Shown here piece after piece: positions 30,252 through 38,556 of a stretch of 64,000 nt of DNA (the first letter of the stretch is position 1; each line of letters begins with the position of its first letter). The notes below the pieces were generated by a model, which had not been told where the DNA came from, searched no databases, and worked only from the letters and a program-made list of their open reading frames with translations. Location: the NCBI RefSeq assembly GCF_000374125.1, contig NZ_KB893629.1, positions 1 to 64,000 on the forward strand, written 5' to 3'. Both the position numbers and the translations under genes were made by a program. Source of the stretch: Niabella aurantiaca DSM 17617 (lineage in GTDB: Bacteria; Bacteroidota; Bacteroidia; Chitinophagales; Chitinophagaceae).

Positions 30252-30524
30252 CTAATTGTTCAGCACACCTTCTTCAAGTTCTGAGATCAATAGCTCCCGG
30301 TTGTCTGTAACCCAATCCGGTATCGACATTTTGGTGGTCAATTCCCAATCATTGTCTTCTTTCAGCAACCTGAAAAATAACCGGTTGCCGCGATCATCTG
30401 CGGTATCTACATCAAATACATAGCTGCCGGCGTTGTTATTTTTCCGGTAATTAAATTCTCTTAGTCGGCCATTGATCTTTATCAGGCGGGTGAAGTGTAC
30501 AATTTTATTAAATGAAGTATGCAT
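30252..30524 (-). CDS. Small conserved-looking hypothetical protein
   Basis: The 90-residue protein (start MHTSFNKIVHFTRL) has alternating beta strands (AGSYVFDVDTADDRGNRLFF) and an acidic C-terminal helix (ELLISELEEGVLNN). It has no signal peptide and is likely cytosolic. I do not recognise a family. It lies 29 bases downstream of the UbiA-like gene on the same strand, so the two are probably one transcript. Confidence 0.65.
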   Translation of the reverse strand: MHTSFNKIVHFTRLIKINGRLREFNYRKNNNAGSYVFDVDTADDRGNRLFFRLLKEDNDWELTTKMSIPDWVTDNRELLISELEEGVLNN

Positions 30525-30553
30525 AAGTTATCTCTATCAATTTTTGTGCTAAC

Positions 30554-31423
30554 TTATCGTATGTACAGGGCAAAAACGGTTTTCATAAAATACAATACGG
30601 ATGTCAGCGCCATCAGGCCGTCTAAAATAAAATAAAAAAGGTAATCATTTTTGGATTTTATTGCGGCAGGGTACAAGAGGTATGTGAGCAGCGCGGGCAG
30701 CGAAAGAAAGATGAAATGTATAATATCCTGAGTATAAGTATATAGGATGTAAGAACCTGCAATGTTCAGCAAAATAAACAGGGTAAAAATTATTTTTATT
30801 TTTTCGAGAGGCAGGATGGTCACCAGACTTTTTATGCCGGTTTGCCGGTCAAATTGTTTGTCTCTTATATCAAAGAGGATGCAGATGGCAAAGATCAGGG
30901 CAAACCGGTCGGCAACATAGATGAAGTGCCGCATCTCCCAGCTGATCTGCTGAACAAAAAAGGTCAGTGCCGTGGTTACATAGGTCCACATGGCGGCCAG
31001 CAAAAAGGTTTTTCCGAGGATGTATTTTTGCAGCGACCTGAAGATGCGGTGCGGGAATTTAGGTGCTGTATATAAAAGCGTAAGCCCCACGGCCGGCAGA
31101 ATGTAGAGCCAGAACGGCTTTAACCGGATCAGGAAAACAAACGTACCAATGGCGCTGATGATAAAAAAGCTGGCATGGATCTTTTTGTTTTCCCGGAGCC
31201 AGTCGGTACGGCTGGCAGTAGTTTCTACTTTTTCGTTGGTGAGGTACCAGTGAATGCTGTAGCTGGAAAGTGTGGAAAAGAAAACAAATGCTGCATAATC
31301 GGCAGGTAGTTTTCCAATGTTAAAAAGGGCAACAGTACAAAGGCACATGGCAACCGCACAACATGCGATGAACAGGTTGCTGAAGATGATAAAATCAAAG
31401 AAAACTTTGCTCTTCCCAGTCAT
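30554..31423 (-). CDS. UbiA-prenyltransferase-like membrane protein
   Basis: The 289-residue protein has 7-9 hydrophobic helices. FDIRDKQFDRQTGIKSL near residue 190 resembles the second aspartate-rich motif of UbiA prenyltransferases, which bind isoprenyl diphosphate with Mg. The first NDxxDxxxD motif is not seen at its usual place: the region reads SYSIHWYLTNEKVE. It may therefore be an inactive or specialised relative. The gene is divergent from a LuxE-like acyltransferase and shares its 78-base control region. Confidence 0.7.
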   Translation of the reverse strand: MTGKSKVFFDFIIFSNLFIACCAVAMCLCTVALFNIGKLPADYAAFVFFSTLSSYSIHWYLTNEKVETTASRTDWLRENKKIHASFFIISAIGTFVFLIRLKPFWLYILPAVGLTLLYTAPKFPHRIFRSLQKYILGKTFLLAAMWTYVTTALTFFVQQISWEMRHFIYVADRFALIFAICILFDIRDKQFDRQTGIKSLVTILPLEKIKIIFTLFILLNIAGSYILYTYTQDIIHFIFLSLPALLTYLLYPAAIKSKNDYLFYFILDGLMALTSVLYFMKTVFALYIR

Positions 31424-31442
31424 GAAAATCCGGTTTCAACTG

Positions 31443-31450
31443 CAAACTTA
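31443..31450 (-). promoter_or_regulatory. -7 element of the UbiA-like gene (TAAGTTTG on minus strand)
   Basis: An exact TAnnTTTG match on the minus strand, 20 bases before the ATG at 31423. It is 27 bases from an opposite promoter for the LuxE-like gene. Confidence 0.5.
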
Positions 31451-31477
31451 ATCCTTTATTTATCTGTTCCCTATTTG

Positions 31478-31485
31478 TATTTTTG
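31478..31485 (+). promoter_or_regulatory. -7 element of the LuxE-like gene (TATTTTTG)
   Basis: An exact TAnnTTTG match, 16 bases before the ATG at 31502. It rules out the upstream alternative start at 31475. Confidence 0.5.
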
Positions 31486-31501
31486 CGGCTTATTTTCGAG
31501 A

Positions 31502-32482
31502 ATGGAAACATTGAAAGCGTCTATATTTTCAGTTGATGCTGCTGGGTTTGAATCCACAGTAATGGAGGTGTTTTCCTTTCAATATCAGCATAATAGGATT
31601 TACAGGAGCTACACAGATGCGATTGGTTGCAAGGTTTCCGCCATATCCGGCTTACCGGATATCCCCTTTCTGCCGATCCGCTTTTTTAAAACCCACGCTG
31701 TTTCTTCTACCGTATTTGAGCCGGAGGTGTTTTTTGAAAGCAGTGGTACTACGGAAACTATAAACAGCCGGCACCTGGTAAAAGAAGCGGGTCTGTACAC
31801 CCGGAGCTTTACCAAAGCGTTTGAGCTGTTTTACGGCTCTGCGCATGATTTTTGCATTTTGGGGTTGCTTCCTTCGTACCTGGAGCGCGGCAACTCCTCG
31901 CTGGTCTTTATGGTGGACCAGTTGATCCGAAACAGCGGGCATCCGCAGAGTGGGTTCTATCTTCACGACTTTGCATCTCTGGCCGATACATTGCAGATAT
32001 TGGAAAAGAGCGGTCAAAAAACGTTGCTCATTGGGGTAACGTATGCATTGCTGGATTTTGCCGAACAATATCCAATGCCGCTCCACCATACGATCGTTAT
32101 GGAAACGGGGGGCATGAAAGGGAGGCGGCGGGCATTGATCCGGGAAGAGGTGCACGACCGGTTGAAACAACATTTCCAGGTGCCTGCCGTGCATTCAGAA
32201 TACGGCATGACAGAATTGCTCTCGCAGGCGTACTCAAAAGGCGACGGGATTTTTTTTACTCCTCCCTGGATGAGAACGGTTCTGAGAGAAGAGGAAGATC
32301 CGCTTTCGGTAATTGGCGGGCCGGGTCGCGGAGTGCTCAATATTGTTGACCTGGCAAATCTTTATTCCTGCAGCTTCATTGCCACGGATGATCTGGGGAT
32401 CGTTCATCCCGGGGGTGCCTTTGAAGTATTGGGCAGAAGAGATAACAGCGATATCCGGGGCTGTAGCCTTTTGGCCCTATGA
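31502..32482 (+). CDS. LuxE/acyl-protein synthetase-like acyltransferase
   Basis: The 326-residue protein resembles the adenylate-forming LuxE family. VFFESSGTTET near residues 77-87 is the phosphate-binding loop, HSEYGMTELLSQAY near 230-243 the adenylate-binding motif, and FIATDDLGIVHPGGAFEVLG near the end the hinge region with the conserved Asp. LuxE activates fatty acids as acyl-AMP and passes them to a protein Cys. In Bacteroidota such proteins are annotated as acyltransferases of unknown substrate. The ATG at 31502 follows a promoter at 31478. It is divergent from the UbiA-like gene. Confidence 0.8.
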   Translation: METLKASIFSVDAAGFESTVMEVFSFQYQHNRIYRSYTDAIGCKVSAISGLPDIPFLPIRFFKTHAVSSTVFEPEVFFESSGTTETINSRHLVKEAGLYTRSFTKAFELFYGSAHDFCILGLLPSYLERGNSSLVFMVDQLIRNSGHPQSGFYLHDFASLADTLQILEKSGQKTLLIGVTYALLDFAEQYPMPLHHTIVMETGGMKGRRRALIREEVHDRLKQHFQVPAVHSEYGMTELLSQAYSKGDGIFFTPPWMRTVLREEEDPLSVIGGPGRGVLNIVDLANLYSCSFIATDDLGIVHPGGAFEVLGRRDNSDIRGCSLLAL

Positions 32483-32519
32483 GCGCTTGTTGGCAGCAGT
32501 TCATTGTCCTTTTTCCCTG

Positions 32520-32699
32520 ATGTGCATGCATTTGCGGATGAAGGCCCAGGTAAGCGAGGCCGCCAGGGACTCTGCGGAAAATGAACGTTTGGCAGAAATG
32601 GTAACACTTTCGGAGGTCGTGATCAATAACCGGCTGAACGTGCCCGGTTTTATTGACCGTGTAAAAAGGGATACCCGTTTTTGTTTGCTGACCGGTTGA
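32520..32699 (+). CDS. Possible small protein, 59 residues
   Basis: This frame (MCMHLRMKAQVSEAARDSAE and on to RVKRDTRFCLLTG) has a helix-like, charged composition and fits between the LuxE-like gene and the PBP4 gene on the same strand. There is no recognised family and no promoter or ribosome site. It may be chance. Confidence 0.25.
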   Translation: MCMHLRMKAQVSEAARDSAENERLAEMVTLSEVVINNRLNVPGFIDRVKRDTRFCLLTG

Positions 32700-32768
32700 A
32701 AAATGTTATCATCCCGTTGCGGTTCTTCCTGAATTATGTTGTACTTTCCCCTCTCAATGGTATTTGGT

Positions 32769-34142
32769 ATGCGATTTTTTTCTCTTTTATGGATCATGCT
32801 GGGATGGATGACAGCATCGGGACAGCTGCCTCAAAAACTTTCTGCAGCAATGGATGTATTTAACGCGGATGCGCAGCTGAAATATGCGTTGAGCTCGCTC
32901 TATGTGATCGATGCAGAAACCGGTAAGGTGATCTTTGATCAGAACAGCACCACGGGAATGGCTACCGCGTCAACCGAGAAAATTGTGACCGCAGCCACAG
33001 CTTTTGATCTATTGGGGGCCGGCTACAAATACAAAACCCGCTTCGGCATTGTGAACACTTCCCATGGAAAATGTTTGTATGTGGACCCTTCCGGGGACCC
33101 CAGCCTGGCCAGCTGGCGCTGGGAAGAGACCAAAGATATGGTGTTCCTGGCGCAGCTGAAAGCCGCCTTAAAAACGGCCGGGATTAAACAACTGGCCGCA
33201 GTGATGGTCTATACGGGTAAGTGGGGAGATGAAACGATCCCGGATGGATGGATCTGGCAGGATCTTGGGAACTATTATGGCGCGGGAGCCCAGGCAATTA
33301 ACTGGCGCGAGAATCAATTTGATCTTATACTGAGATCCGGCAGCGCACCGGGCAGCCCGGTCACTGTGGTGACGACGACCCCGTATCTTTATGATTACCG
33401 GATCACCTCCCTGGCTACTGCCGGGGAAAAGAATTCCGGAGATAATAGTATCCTGTATTACCCTTCTATGGGCGGAAAAACGGGCGTTCTGCGTGGAACC
33501 ATCCCGGCGGGGCAAAGCGGGTTTGTGGTTTCGGGCTCTATTTATGACCCGGCCAATCAGTTTGTAAAAACGATCATTAAAAGTCTTAAGGGCACTGTAA
33601 GTTTTTCCAGTGATCAGGTGCGTACCACCGGTAAGGAAGCTACAGCAGTAAAATGGATTTATACCCATAGCTCTCCCGAGCTTTCAAAGATCATTTACTG
33701 GTTCCTGCGGAAGAGTGTGAATCTTTACGGGGAGGCTTTGTTGAAGACGGTAGGATTGCTCCAAAAGGGAACGGCTACCACAGACAACGGAATTGAAACC
33801 ATACAGGAACACTGGAAAGCGAGGGGCGTTGATCCGGATGAACTGCATTTGTACGACGGGTCGGGGTTGTCTCCTCAAAACAGGATCACAACGAGAGCGC
33901 AGGTGACCGTTTTGAGATATGCCCGGCAGCAATCCTGGTTCCCGGATTATTACGAAAGCTTTCCATTGTATAATGATATGAAGATGAAGAGCGGCACCAT
34001 TAACCGGGTAAAAGGATTCTCGGGGTACCAAAAGGCAAAGGACGGGAAGGATTATATTTTTTCGTTCCTCGTCAATAATTACAGCGGGAGCCAGTATGCC
34101 CTGATCCGCAAAATGTACAAGGTACTGGATGAGCTGAAGTAG
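32769..34142 (+). CDS. dacB: D-alanyl-D-alanine carboxypeptidase/endopeptidase (PBP4 type, peptidase S13)
   Basis: The 457-residue protein has a signal peptide (MRFFSLLWIMLGWMTASGQ). The active-site SxxK is STEK at residues 68-71, SxN is SVN in RKSVNLYGEALLKTVG, and the third motif is KSGT in NDMKMKSGTINRVKGFSGY, a KTG variant. DGSGLSPQNRIT is the PBP4 hallmark. It trims or cuts peptidoglycan peptide bridges in the periplasm. The ATG at 32769 is preferred over one 33 bases earlier because it starts the signal peptide. A phrase-like repeat follows its stop. Confidence 0.93.
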   Translation: MRFFSLLWIMLGWMTASGQLPQKLSAAMDVFNADAQLKYALSSLYVIDAETGKVIFDQNSTTGMATASTEKIVTAATAFDLLGAGYKYKTRFGIVNTSHGKCLYVDPSGDPSLASWRWEETKDMVFLAQLKAALKTAGIKQLAAVMVYTGKWGDETIPDGWIWQDLGNYYGAGAQAINWRENQFDLILRSGSAPGSPVTVVTTTPYLYDYRITSLATAGEKNSGDNSILYYPSMGGKTGVLRGTIPAGQSGFVVSGSIYDPANQFVKTIIKSLKGTVSFSSDQVRTTGKEATAVKWIYTHSSPELSKIIYWFLRKSVNLYGEALLKTVGLLQKGTATTDNGIETIQEHWKARGVDPDELHLYDGSGLSPQNRITTRAQVTVLRYARQQSWFPDYYESFPLYNDMKMKSGTINRVKGFSGYQKAKDGKDYIFSFLVNNYSGSQYALIRKMYKVLDELK

Positions 34143-34154
34143 GGGCATCGTTTT

Positions 34155-34200
34155 TAATGAAGAGTGAATAGTTGGTGGTGAATGGTGAATAGTCAATGGG
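34155..34200. repeat. Phrase-like repeat after the PBP4 gene
   Basis: The text reads aatgaagagtgaatagttgg, then tggtgaatggtgaatagtca: four variations on gtgaatag. It is purine-rich, with almost no C. Confidence 0.55.
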
Positions 34201-34246
34201 AAAAATCAATAGCGAAAGGAGACCTGGAAATATAAAAAGTAATCAA

Positions 34247-35236
34247 ATGAAATTTAATCCGTTGAGATATACCGGAATGCAATATCGCCGGTGCGGCGCA
34301 TCGGGTTTAAAGTTGCCGGCTATTTCCCTGGGCCTGTGGCACAACTTTGGCGATGTGGATGATGAAAAAGTGTACCGCAAAACCCTGCACAGCGCGTTTG
34401 ATGCGGGCATCACGCACTTTGACCTGGCCAATAATTATGGCCCGCCCCCCGGCACTGCGGAAACCAATTTTGGCCGGATCCTGCATGCCGATTTTAAACA
34501 GCGCCGGGATGAGCTGATCATTTCCACGAAAGCCGGTTATACGATGTGGGACGGCCCTTACGGGGACTGGGGATCTAAAAAATACCTGGTTTCAAGCCTG
34601 GATCAGAGCCTGAAGCGCATGAAGCTGGAATATGTGGATATTTTTTATCATCACCGGCCTGATCCGGAAACACCACTGGAAGAAACCATGACGGCATTGG
34701 ACCTGATCGTAAGACAGGGAAAGGCGCTGTATGTCGGGATCTCCAACTACCGTAGGGAAGAGGCCGCAAAGGCCTTTAAAATATTAAAAAAACTGGGTAC
34801 CCCTTGCCTGATCCACCAGCCTAAATATTCTATGTTTGAACGTTGGGTGGAGGACGGTTTGCTGGACCTGCTGGAGAAAGACGGCGTTGGCTGTATTCCT
34901 TTTTCGCCGCTGGCTCAGGGACTGCTGACCAGTAAATATCTGAAAGGGATCCCTAAAAACTCAAGAGCCGCCAAAAAACATGGTTTTTTAAAGAAGGAAC
35001 AGATCACGGAACACCGGTTGCGTCAGGTGCAACAACTTCATACACTGGCGGTTGAGCGCGGGCAAAGTCTTGCCCAGATGGCGCTGGCCTGGATACTTAA
35101 AGATGCGCGGATCACCTCCGTTCTGGTGGGCGCCAGCAGCAGTGCGCAGTTGCTGGATTCTGTAGGTTGCCTGGAAAATAGTACCTTTAGTACCGACGAG
35201 TTGACCCAGATAGCACATATTCTGAAAGAACGATAG
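34247..35236 (+). CDS. Aldo/keto reductase, YghZ/L-glyceraldehyde-3-phosphate reductase type
   Basis: The 329-residue TIM-barrel oxidoreductase uses NADPH. The catalytic Asp-Tyr region is THFDLANNYGPPPGTAE, with Asp, Tyr, then Lys in ELIISTKAGYTMW and His in DIFYHHRPDPETPLEETMTA. The C-terminal SVLVGASSSAQL loop binds the cofactor phosphate. The GPPPGTAETNFGRIL segment is typical of the YghZ (Gpr) group, which reduces L-glyceraldehyde 3-phosphate and methylglyoxal. The start at 34247 gives the family N-terminus; an ATG at 34196 lies within the repeat. Substrate is inferred from the family. Confidence 0.9.
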   Translation: MKFNPLRYTGMQYRRCGASGLKLPAISLGLWHNFGDVDDEKVYRKTLHSAFDAGITHFDLANNYGPPPGTAETNFGRILHADFKQRRDELIISTKAGYTMWDGPYGDWGSKKYLVSSLDQSLKRMKLEYVDIFYHHRPDPETPLEETMTALDLIVRQGKALYVGISNYRREEAAKAFKILKKLGTPCLIHQPKYSMFERWVEDGLLDLLEKDGVGCIPFSPLAQGLLTSKYLKGIPKNSRAAKKHGFLKKEQITEHRLRQVQQLHTLAVERGQSLAQMALAWILKDARITSVLVGASSSAQLLDSVGCLENSTFSTDELTQIAHILKER

Positions 35237-35272
35237 CGGCAATCGGCCATTTCATGGTAAAAATCATTTCAG

Positions 35273-36004
35273 ATGAAATCAATATATCAACCTATTTTAT
35301 GGGGCCTGTTTTCCCTGGCCCTGTTTGCCGGTTTTTCCCCGCCGGTTACGAAAACTTCCATAGAAGGCAGCTGGAAATGTACCAAAGGTAATGAAACCTG
35401 GATGCTGATGGCAGCAGACGGATATTGCATGGTTGCTCATTATGACGCTGCCGGAAAAAAGTTCTTTAAAACCTTTGGCGGTTTTCAGAGCGTGGAAAAC
35501 GGGCAACTGCAGCTTGATTACCGCTTTCATTCGGAGGATAAGCGTAAAACAGGAAACCGGGATGTTTTTGTATGGAAAGCAAAAGGCGGCCATATAGAAA
35601 GCAATATATCCGGAGCAATGAATGAATGGGTTAAAGTCGGGGACGCAAACAGCGAAATGACCGGAATCTGGCGCATTACGCAACGAAAGGAAGGAAACGA
35701 TCTCCGGGAGATTCAGCTGGCACCGCGGCGAACCCTGAAATTTCTTACCAATGACCGGTTCCAGTGGGCAGCGATCAATATAGAAACGGGCGAATTTTCC
35801 GGTACTGGCGGTGGCACTTATACGTTTGAAAACGGTGTTTATACCGAAACGATCGTGTTCTTTTCAAGAGACAGCTCAAGGGTAGGTATGTCGCTGAAAT
35901 TTAAGGACCGGCTTGAAGGGAAGAATTGGGTGCATACAGGATTGAGCTCGAAGGGCGCGCCGATCTATGAAGTATGGTCCAAAACCAGTAATAGCGAAAG
36001 GTAG
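35273..36004 (+). CDS. Secreted lipocalin-like protein of unknown function
   Basis: The 243-residue product has a signal peptide (WGLFSLALFAGFSPP). Two similar beta modules follow, each starting with a Gly-Trp pair typical of lipocalin-like proteins: SIEGSWKCTKGNETWMLMAA and MTGIWRITQRKEGNDLREIQ. Such proteins are often labelled as membrane or secreted proteins in Bacteroidota and have no known ligand. It follows the aldo/keto reductase after 36 bases and may share its transcript. Confidence 0.7.
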   Translation: MKSIYQPILWGLFSLALFAGFSPPVTKTSIEGSWKCTKGNETWMLMAADGYCMVAHYDAAGKKFFKTFGGFQSVENGQLQLDYRFHSEDKRKTGNRDVFVWKAKGGHIESNISGAMNEWVKVGDANSEMTGIWRITQRKEGNDLREIQLAPRRTLKFLTNDRFQWAAINIETGEFSGTGGGTYTFENGVYTETIVFFSRDSSRVGMSLKFKDRLEGKNWVHTGLSSKGAPIYEVWSKTSNSER

Positions 36005-36034
36005 GAGAAAAGAAGAAAACCGACAAAAAACAAG

Positions 36035-36042
36035 TATCTTTG
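36035..36042 (+). promoter_or_regulatory. -7 element of the toxin-antitoxin pair (TATCTTTG)
   Basis: An exact TAnnTTTG match only 6 bases before the ATG at 36049 and 15 before the ATG at 36058. The transcript is leaderless from the first or starts with a very short leader for the second. Confidence 0.55.
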
Positions 36043-36048
36043 TGACAA

Positions 36049-36513
36049 ATGGCAGTTATGAAGAAAAGTGTAAAGAAATATCCTATCATAGAAGATTGGC
36101 CGCTTTCTGTTGTTTCCGATATTGAAGCCGTTTACCAGGTACGTCATAAGCCCACAAAAAAGGAGCCCGCTGTAAAAGACTTTACATATCAGCATTTTAA
36201 AAAAATCGCGGACAGGGCACCATTTAGCCTGAATGAATGGGCTGATCTTCTTTATATCAGCGAGCGCTCATTGCACCGGTACGCAAAAGAAGGCAGCGGT
36301 TTTAACGGGCTGCAAATAGAACGGATCTTACTGCTGGCAACGCTTATTGATACCGGAAATGAATTTTTTGGGAAAGAAGGTTTCGGTCAATGGCTGCATA
36401 GCCGTCCCTTTTCACTGAACGGGTCCCAGGTAAAAGATCTGCTTACCACCCATAACGAAATACAGGAGGTTATCGATCTGCTTCATCGCATGGAACACGG
36501 AATTTCTGCCTGA
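36049..36513 (+). CDS. Xre/MbcA/ParS-type antitoxin with DUF2384 domain
   Basis: The protein of 154 residues (151 from the ATG at 36058) has an Xre-like helix-turn-helix (FSLNEWADLLYISERSLHRY, about 62-81) and a C-terminal DUF2384 segment (GFGQWLHSRPFSLNGSQVKD, then HNEIQEVIDLLHRMEHG). Antitoxins of this class bind the RES toxin and repress their own promoter. The stop and the toxin start share one base (TGATG), so translation is coupled. Confidence 0.9.
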   Translation: MAVMKKSVKKYPIIEDWPLSVVSDIEAVYQVRHKPTKKEPAVKDFTYQHFKKIADRAPFSLNEWADLLYISERSLHRYAKEGSGFNGLQIERILLLATLIDTGNEFFGKEGFGQWLHSRPFSLNGSQVKDLLTTHNEIQEVIDLLHRMEHGISA

Positions 36514-36968
36514 TGCTTGTTTATCGCCTGGTGCATGCACCCTACAGGGAAGATATATCCGGTTACGGGGCCTTTTTATACGGAGGGCGCTGGAACTCTA
36601 AGGGAGTGTATGCGCTTTATACATCGGAACATATTTCGCTTGCGGCGTTGGAGATCGTTGTTAATTATGACCGGAGTGCCTCTAAAATGCAACCGGAGTA
36701 TTACCTGCTGACGATGGAAATACCGGAAAGCAGCCTGGTGCAGATCCACCTGAATGTATTGAAAGATAAATGGATCGAGGATTTTGAATATACCCGTTTT
36801 ATGGGTGACCAGTTCCTGCTTCAACAGGCGTATTTTGGCTTACGGATGCCTTCTGCCGTGATCCCTGAAGAATCTAACCTGCTGCTAAATCCGCGGCATC
36901 CGGATTTCGAAAAGGTAAAAATCACAGATTCCCGGCCGTATGGGCTGGATAACCGGCTGTTTGGGTAG
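36513..36968 (+). CDS. RES-domain toxin (NAD-degrading)
   Basis: The 151-residue RES domain protein shows GGRWNSKGVYALYTSEHISL and, later, SAVIPEESNLLLNPRHPDF. Arg26, Tyr36 and Glu47 have the spacing of the Arg-Tyr-Glu active-site set described for RES toxins, and Ser121 fits the further conserved Ser (from memory). Such toxins break down NAD+ and stop growth until the antitoxin binds. Length is normal and the key residues are intact, so the toxin should be active. It is the second gene of a Xre-RES pair lodged next to the arginine operon. Confidence 0.9.
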   Translation: MLVYRLVHAPYREDISGYGAFLYGGRWNSKGVYALYTSEHISLAALEIVVNYDRSASKMQPEYYLLTMEIPESSLVQIHLNVLKDKWIEDFEYTRFMGDQFLLQQAYFGLRMPSAVIPEESNLLLNPRHPDFEKVKITDSRPYGLDNRLFG

Positions 36969-36974
36969 GACACT

Positions 36975-37095
36975 CCTGTATCTGTTTGAAGTTTAAGTTT
37001 TGAGGTTTCTGGTCGGGGCCGCTTTTATGCCTGATGAGCTTTCTTTTGTTTCAGTTACGGAACTTAAACTTCAGGATAAAGTTTAACGTTAGATC
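36975..37095. repeat. Phrase-like repeat after the toxin gene
   Basis: Variations on gtttaagttt, gaagtttaag and aacttaaacttc recur, with partial inverted copies (tttgaagtttaag near 36985, cttaaacttcagg near 37064). The remaining part to the end of argC is without a gene. Confidence 0.4.
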
Positions 37096-37178
37096 CATCT
37101 CATCCCTGGTGCTCCATTGATCATGGACAAAGTCGAATCCGGTTTTAGTTGAAATCTTTAGGCGGAAGCCTGAGAGCT

Positions 37179-38162
37179 TTAAAACGCAGCCGGTTTAAGG
37201 TTTAAACCGGCTCGCTCATCCAGGTCAAAGATCAGGTTCATATTCTGCACCGCCTGTCCGCTGGCTCCCTTTAACAGGTTGTCCGCAGCTGAATGCACTA
37301 CAAGCTTTGTTCCTACTTTTTCCAGCTGAATAACGGCTTTATTGGTATTTACGATCTGCTTCAGGAAGATGGGTACACGGCTCACTATGGTAAACGGATG
37401 TTCCCTGTAAAAGTCTTCGAATAAGATATAGAGCTCTTCTAATGACAGATCGGTGGTGATCGTGGAACTGATGAAGATCCCTCTTGCGAAATCGCCCCGC
37501 CAGGGTACAAAGCTTAAGTCAATTTCTGTTCCCGGCTGCAACAGATCCAATGATTCGCCAATTTCTCCCAGGTGCTGGTGTGTAAGCGTTTTATAGGCCT
37601 GTATATTGTTGGCCCTCCAGCTGAAATGTGAAGTAGCTGCGAGTTTCTGGCCGGCTCCTGTAGAACCGGTGATGCCCGTTGTATAGATCTCTTTAAGGAC
37701 CCCGGTATGGGCCAGGGGCAGCAGTCCAAGCTGGATGGTAGTGGCAAAACATCCGGGATTGGCAATGTTTTGTGCTTTCCGGATCGCCTCACGGTTCAAC
37801 TCGGGAAGTCCGTACACAAATGTGCGGTTCAGCTCCGGCTGATTGCTGTCCTTTCTTAAACGGAAGTCGTTGGCCAGGTCGATGATCCTGATGGAGGGCG
37901 CGATGGGGGTCTCTTTTAAAAATTTAGTGGATTCCCCATGTCCCAAACAGAGAAAAAGCACATCAATATCCTGCAGGATCTCGCTGGTGAATTTAAGATC
38001 CGTATCGCCTACCAGGTCTGCGTGCACATCTGTAACGGATTTTCCGGCATTACTTCGGCTGTGAATAAATGAAACAGTTACAAAGGGGTGATGGATCAAT
38101 AAACGGATTAATTCACCACCAGTATATCCTGCGCCTCCTATTATTCCAGCTTTTATTTTCAT
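37179..38162 (-). CDS. argC: N-acetyl-gamma-glutamyl-phosphate reductase
   Basis: The 327-residue enzyme reduces N-acetylglutamyl phosphate to the semialdehyde in arginine synthesis. The N-terminal NADP-binding loop is IIGGAGYTGGELIRLL. The catalytic Cys lies in IANPGCFATTIQLGLLPL near residue 138. The C-terminal VHSAADNLLKGASGQAVQNM is the usual end. It is the last gene of the GNAT-argG-cupin-argC unit; argB, argD, argF and argH are not in the window. Confidence 0.96.
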   Translation of the reverse strand: MKIKAGIIGGAGYTGGELIRLLIHHPFVTVSFIHSRSNAGKSVTDVHADLVGDTDLKFTSEILQDIDVLFLCLGHGESTKFLKETPIAPSIRIIDLANDFRLRKDSNQPELNRTFVYGLPELNREAIRKAQNIANPGCFATTIQLGLLPLAHTGVLKEIYTTGITGSTGAGQKLAATSHFSWRANNIQAYKTLTHQHLGEIGESLDLLQPGTEIDLSFVPWRGDFARGIFISSTITTDLSLEELYILFEDFYREHPFTIVSRVPIFLKQIVNTNKAVIQLEKVGTKLVVHSAADNLLKGASGQAVQNMNLIFDLDERAGLNLKPAAF

Positions 38163-38196
38163 GCTTGTCTTGTTTTTTATTGTACTTTTTTGGGAA

Positions 38197-38556
38197 TCAC
38201 AAATTTAAGCGATCCTGTTCGGTTAACGGATGAGAAAACACAAGAAATTCCAGCGGTTCTGCTCCTTCGTTGAAGATCCGGTGTGGCTGACCGGGAAAAA
38301 TTTCGATCCCCTGCCCGGCATCGACTGTAAAGAAACGCTGATCCATTTCAAATGTGGCCGCCCCGTTTGTGATATAAAAGAACTGGGTGGCCTTGTTATG
38401 TAAATGCAATTGCTCGCCTGATCCTGGCGGTATCTGTTCCTTTTTGATCGAAAAGAATGGATTGCTACTTAAAACAAATGCCTCGCTGCCTGCTCCCCAT
38501 TGATATGACGACAAGGGAGCCGCACTGCTGACTACTTTATTTTCCTTCGTGGGCAT
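38197..38556 (-). CDS. Small cupin-fold protein inside the arginine operon
   Basis: The 119-residue protein is a single cupin barrel: motif 1 reads QIPPGSGEQLHLHNKATQFF and motif 2 reads GIEIFPGQPHRIFNEG. Metal-binding His residues are present (HLH in motif 1, His in motif 2). Its first 20 bases overlap the end of argG, so it is translationally coupled. A cupin at this place is unusual; it could act as a sugar or amino-acid isomerase, or as a sensor. The substrate is unknown. Confidence 0.8.
   Translation of the reverse strand: MPTKENKVVSSAAPLSSYQWGAGSEAFVLSSNPFFSIKKEQIPPGSGEQLHLHNKATQFFYITNGAATFEMDQRFFTVDAGQGIEIFPGQPHRIFNEGAEPLEFLVFSHPLTEQDRLNL

Noticed and set aside
32313-32519. Longer version of the small frame at 32520
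   Set aside because: It overlaps the conserved end of the LuxE-like gene in another frame.
34196-34246. ATG at 34196 as start of the aldo/keto reductase
   Set aside because: It lies within a phrase repeat and adds 17 residues unlike the family.
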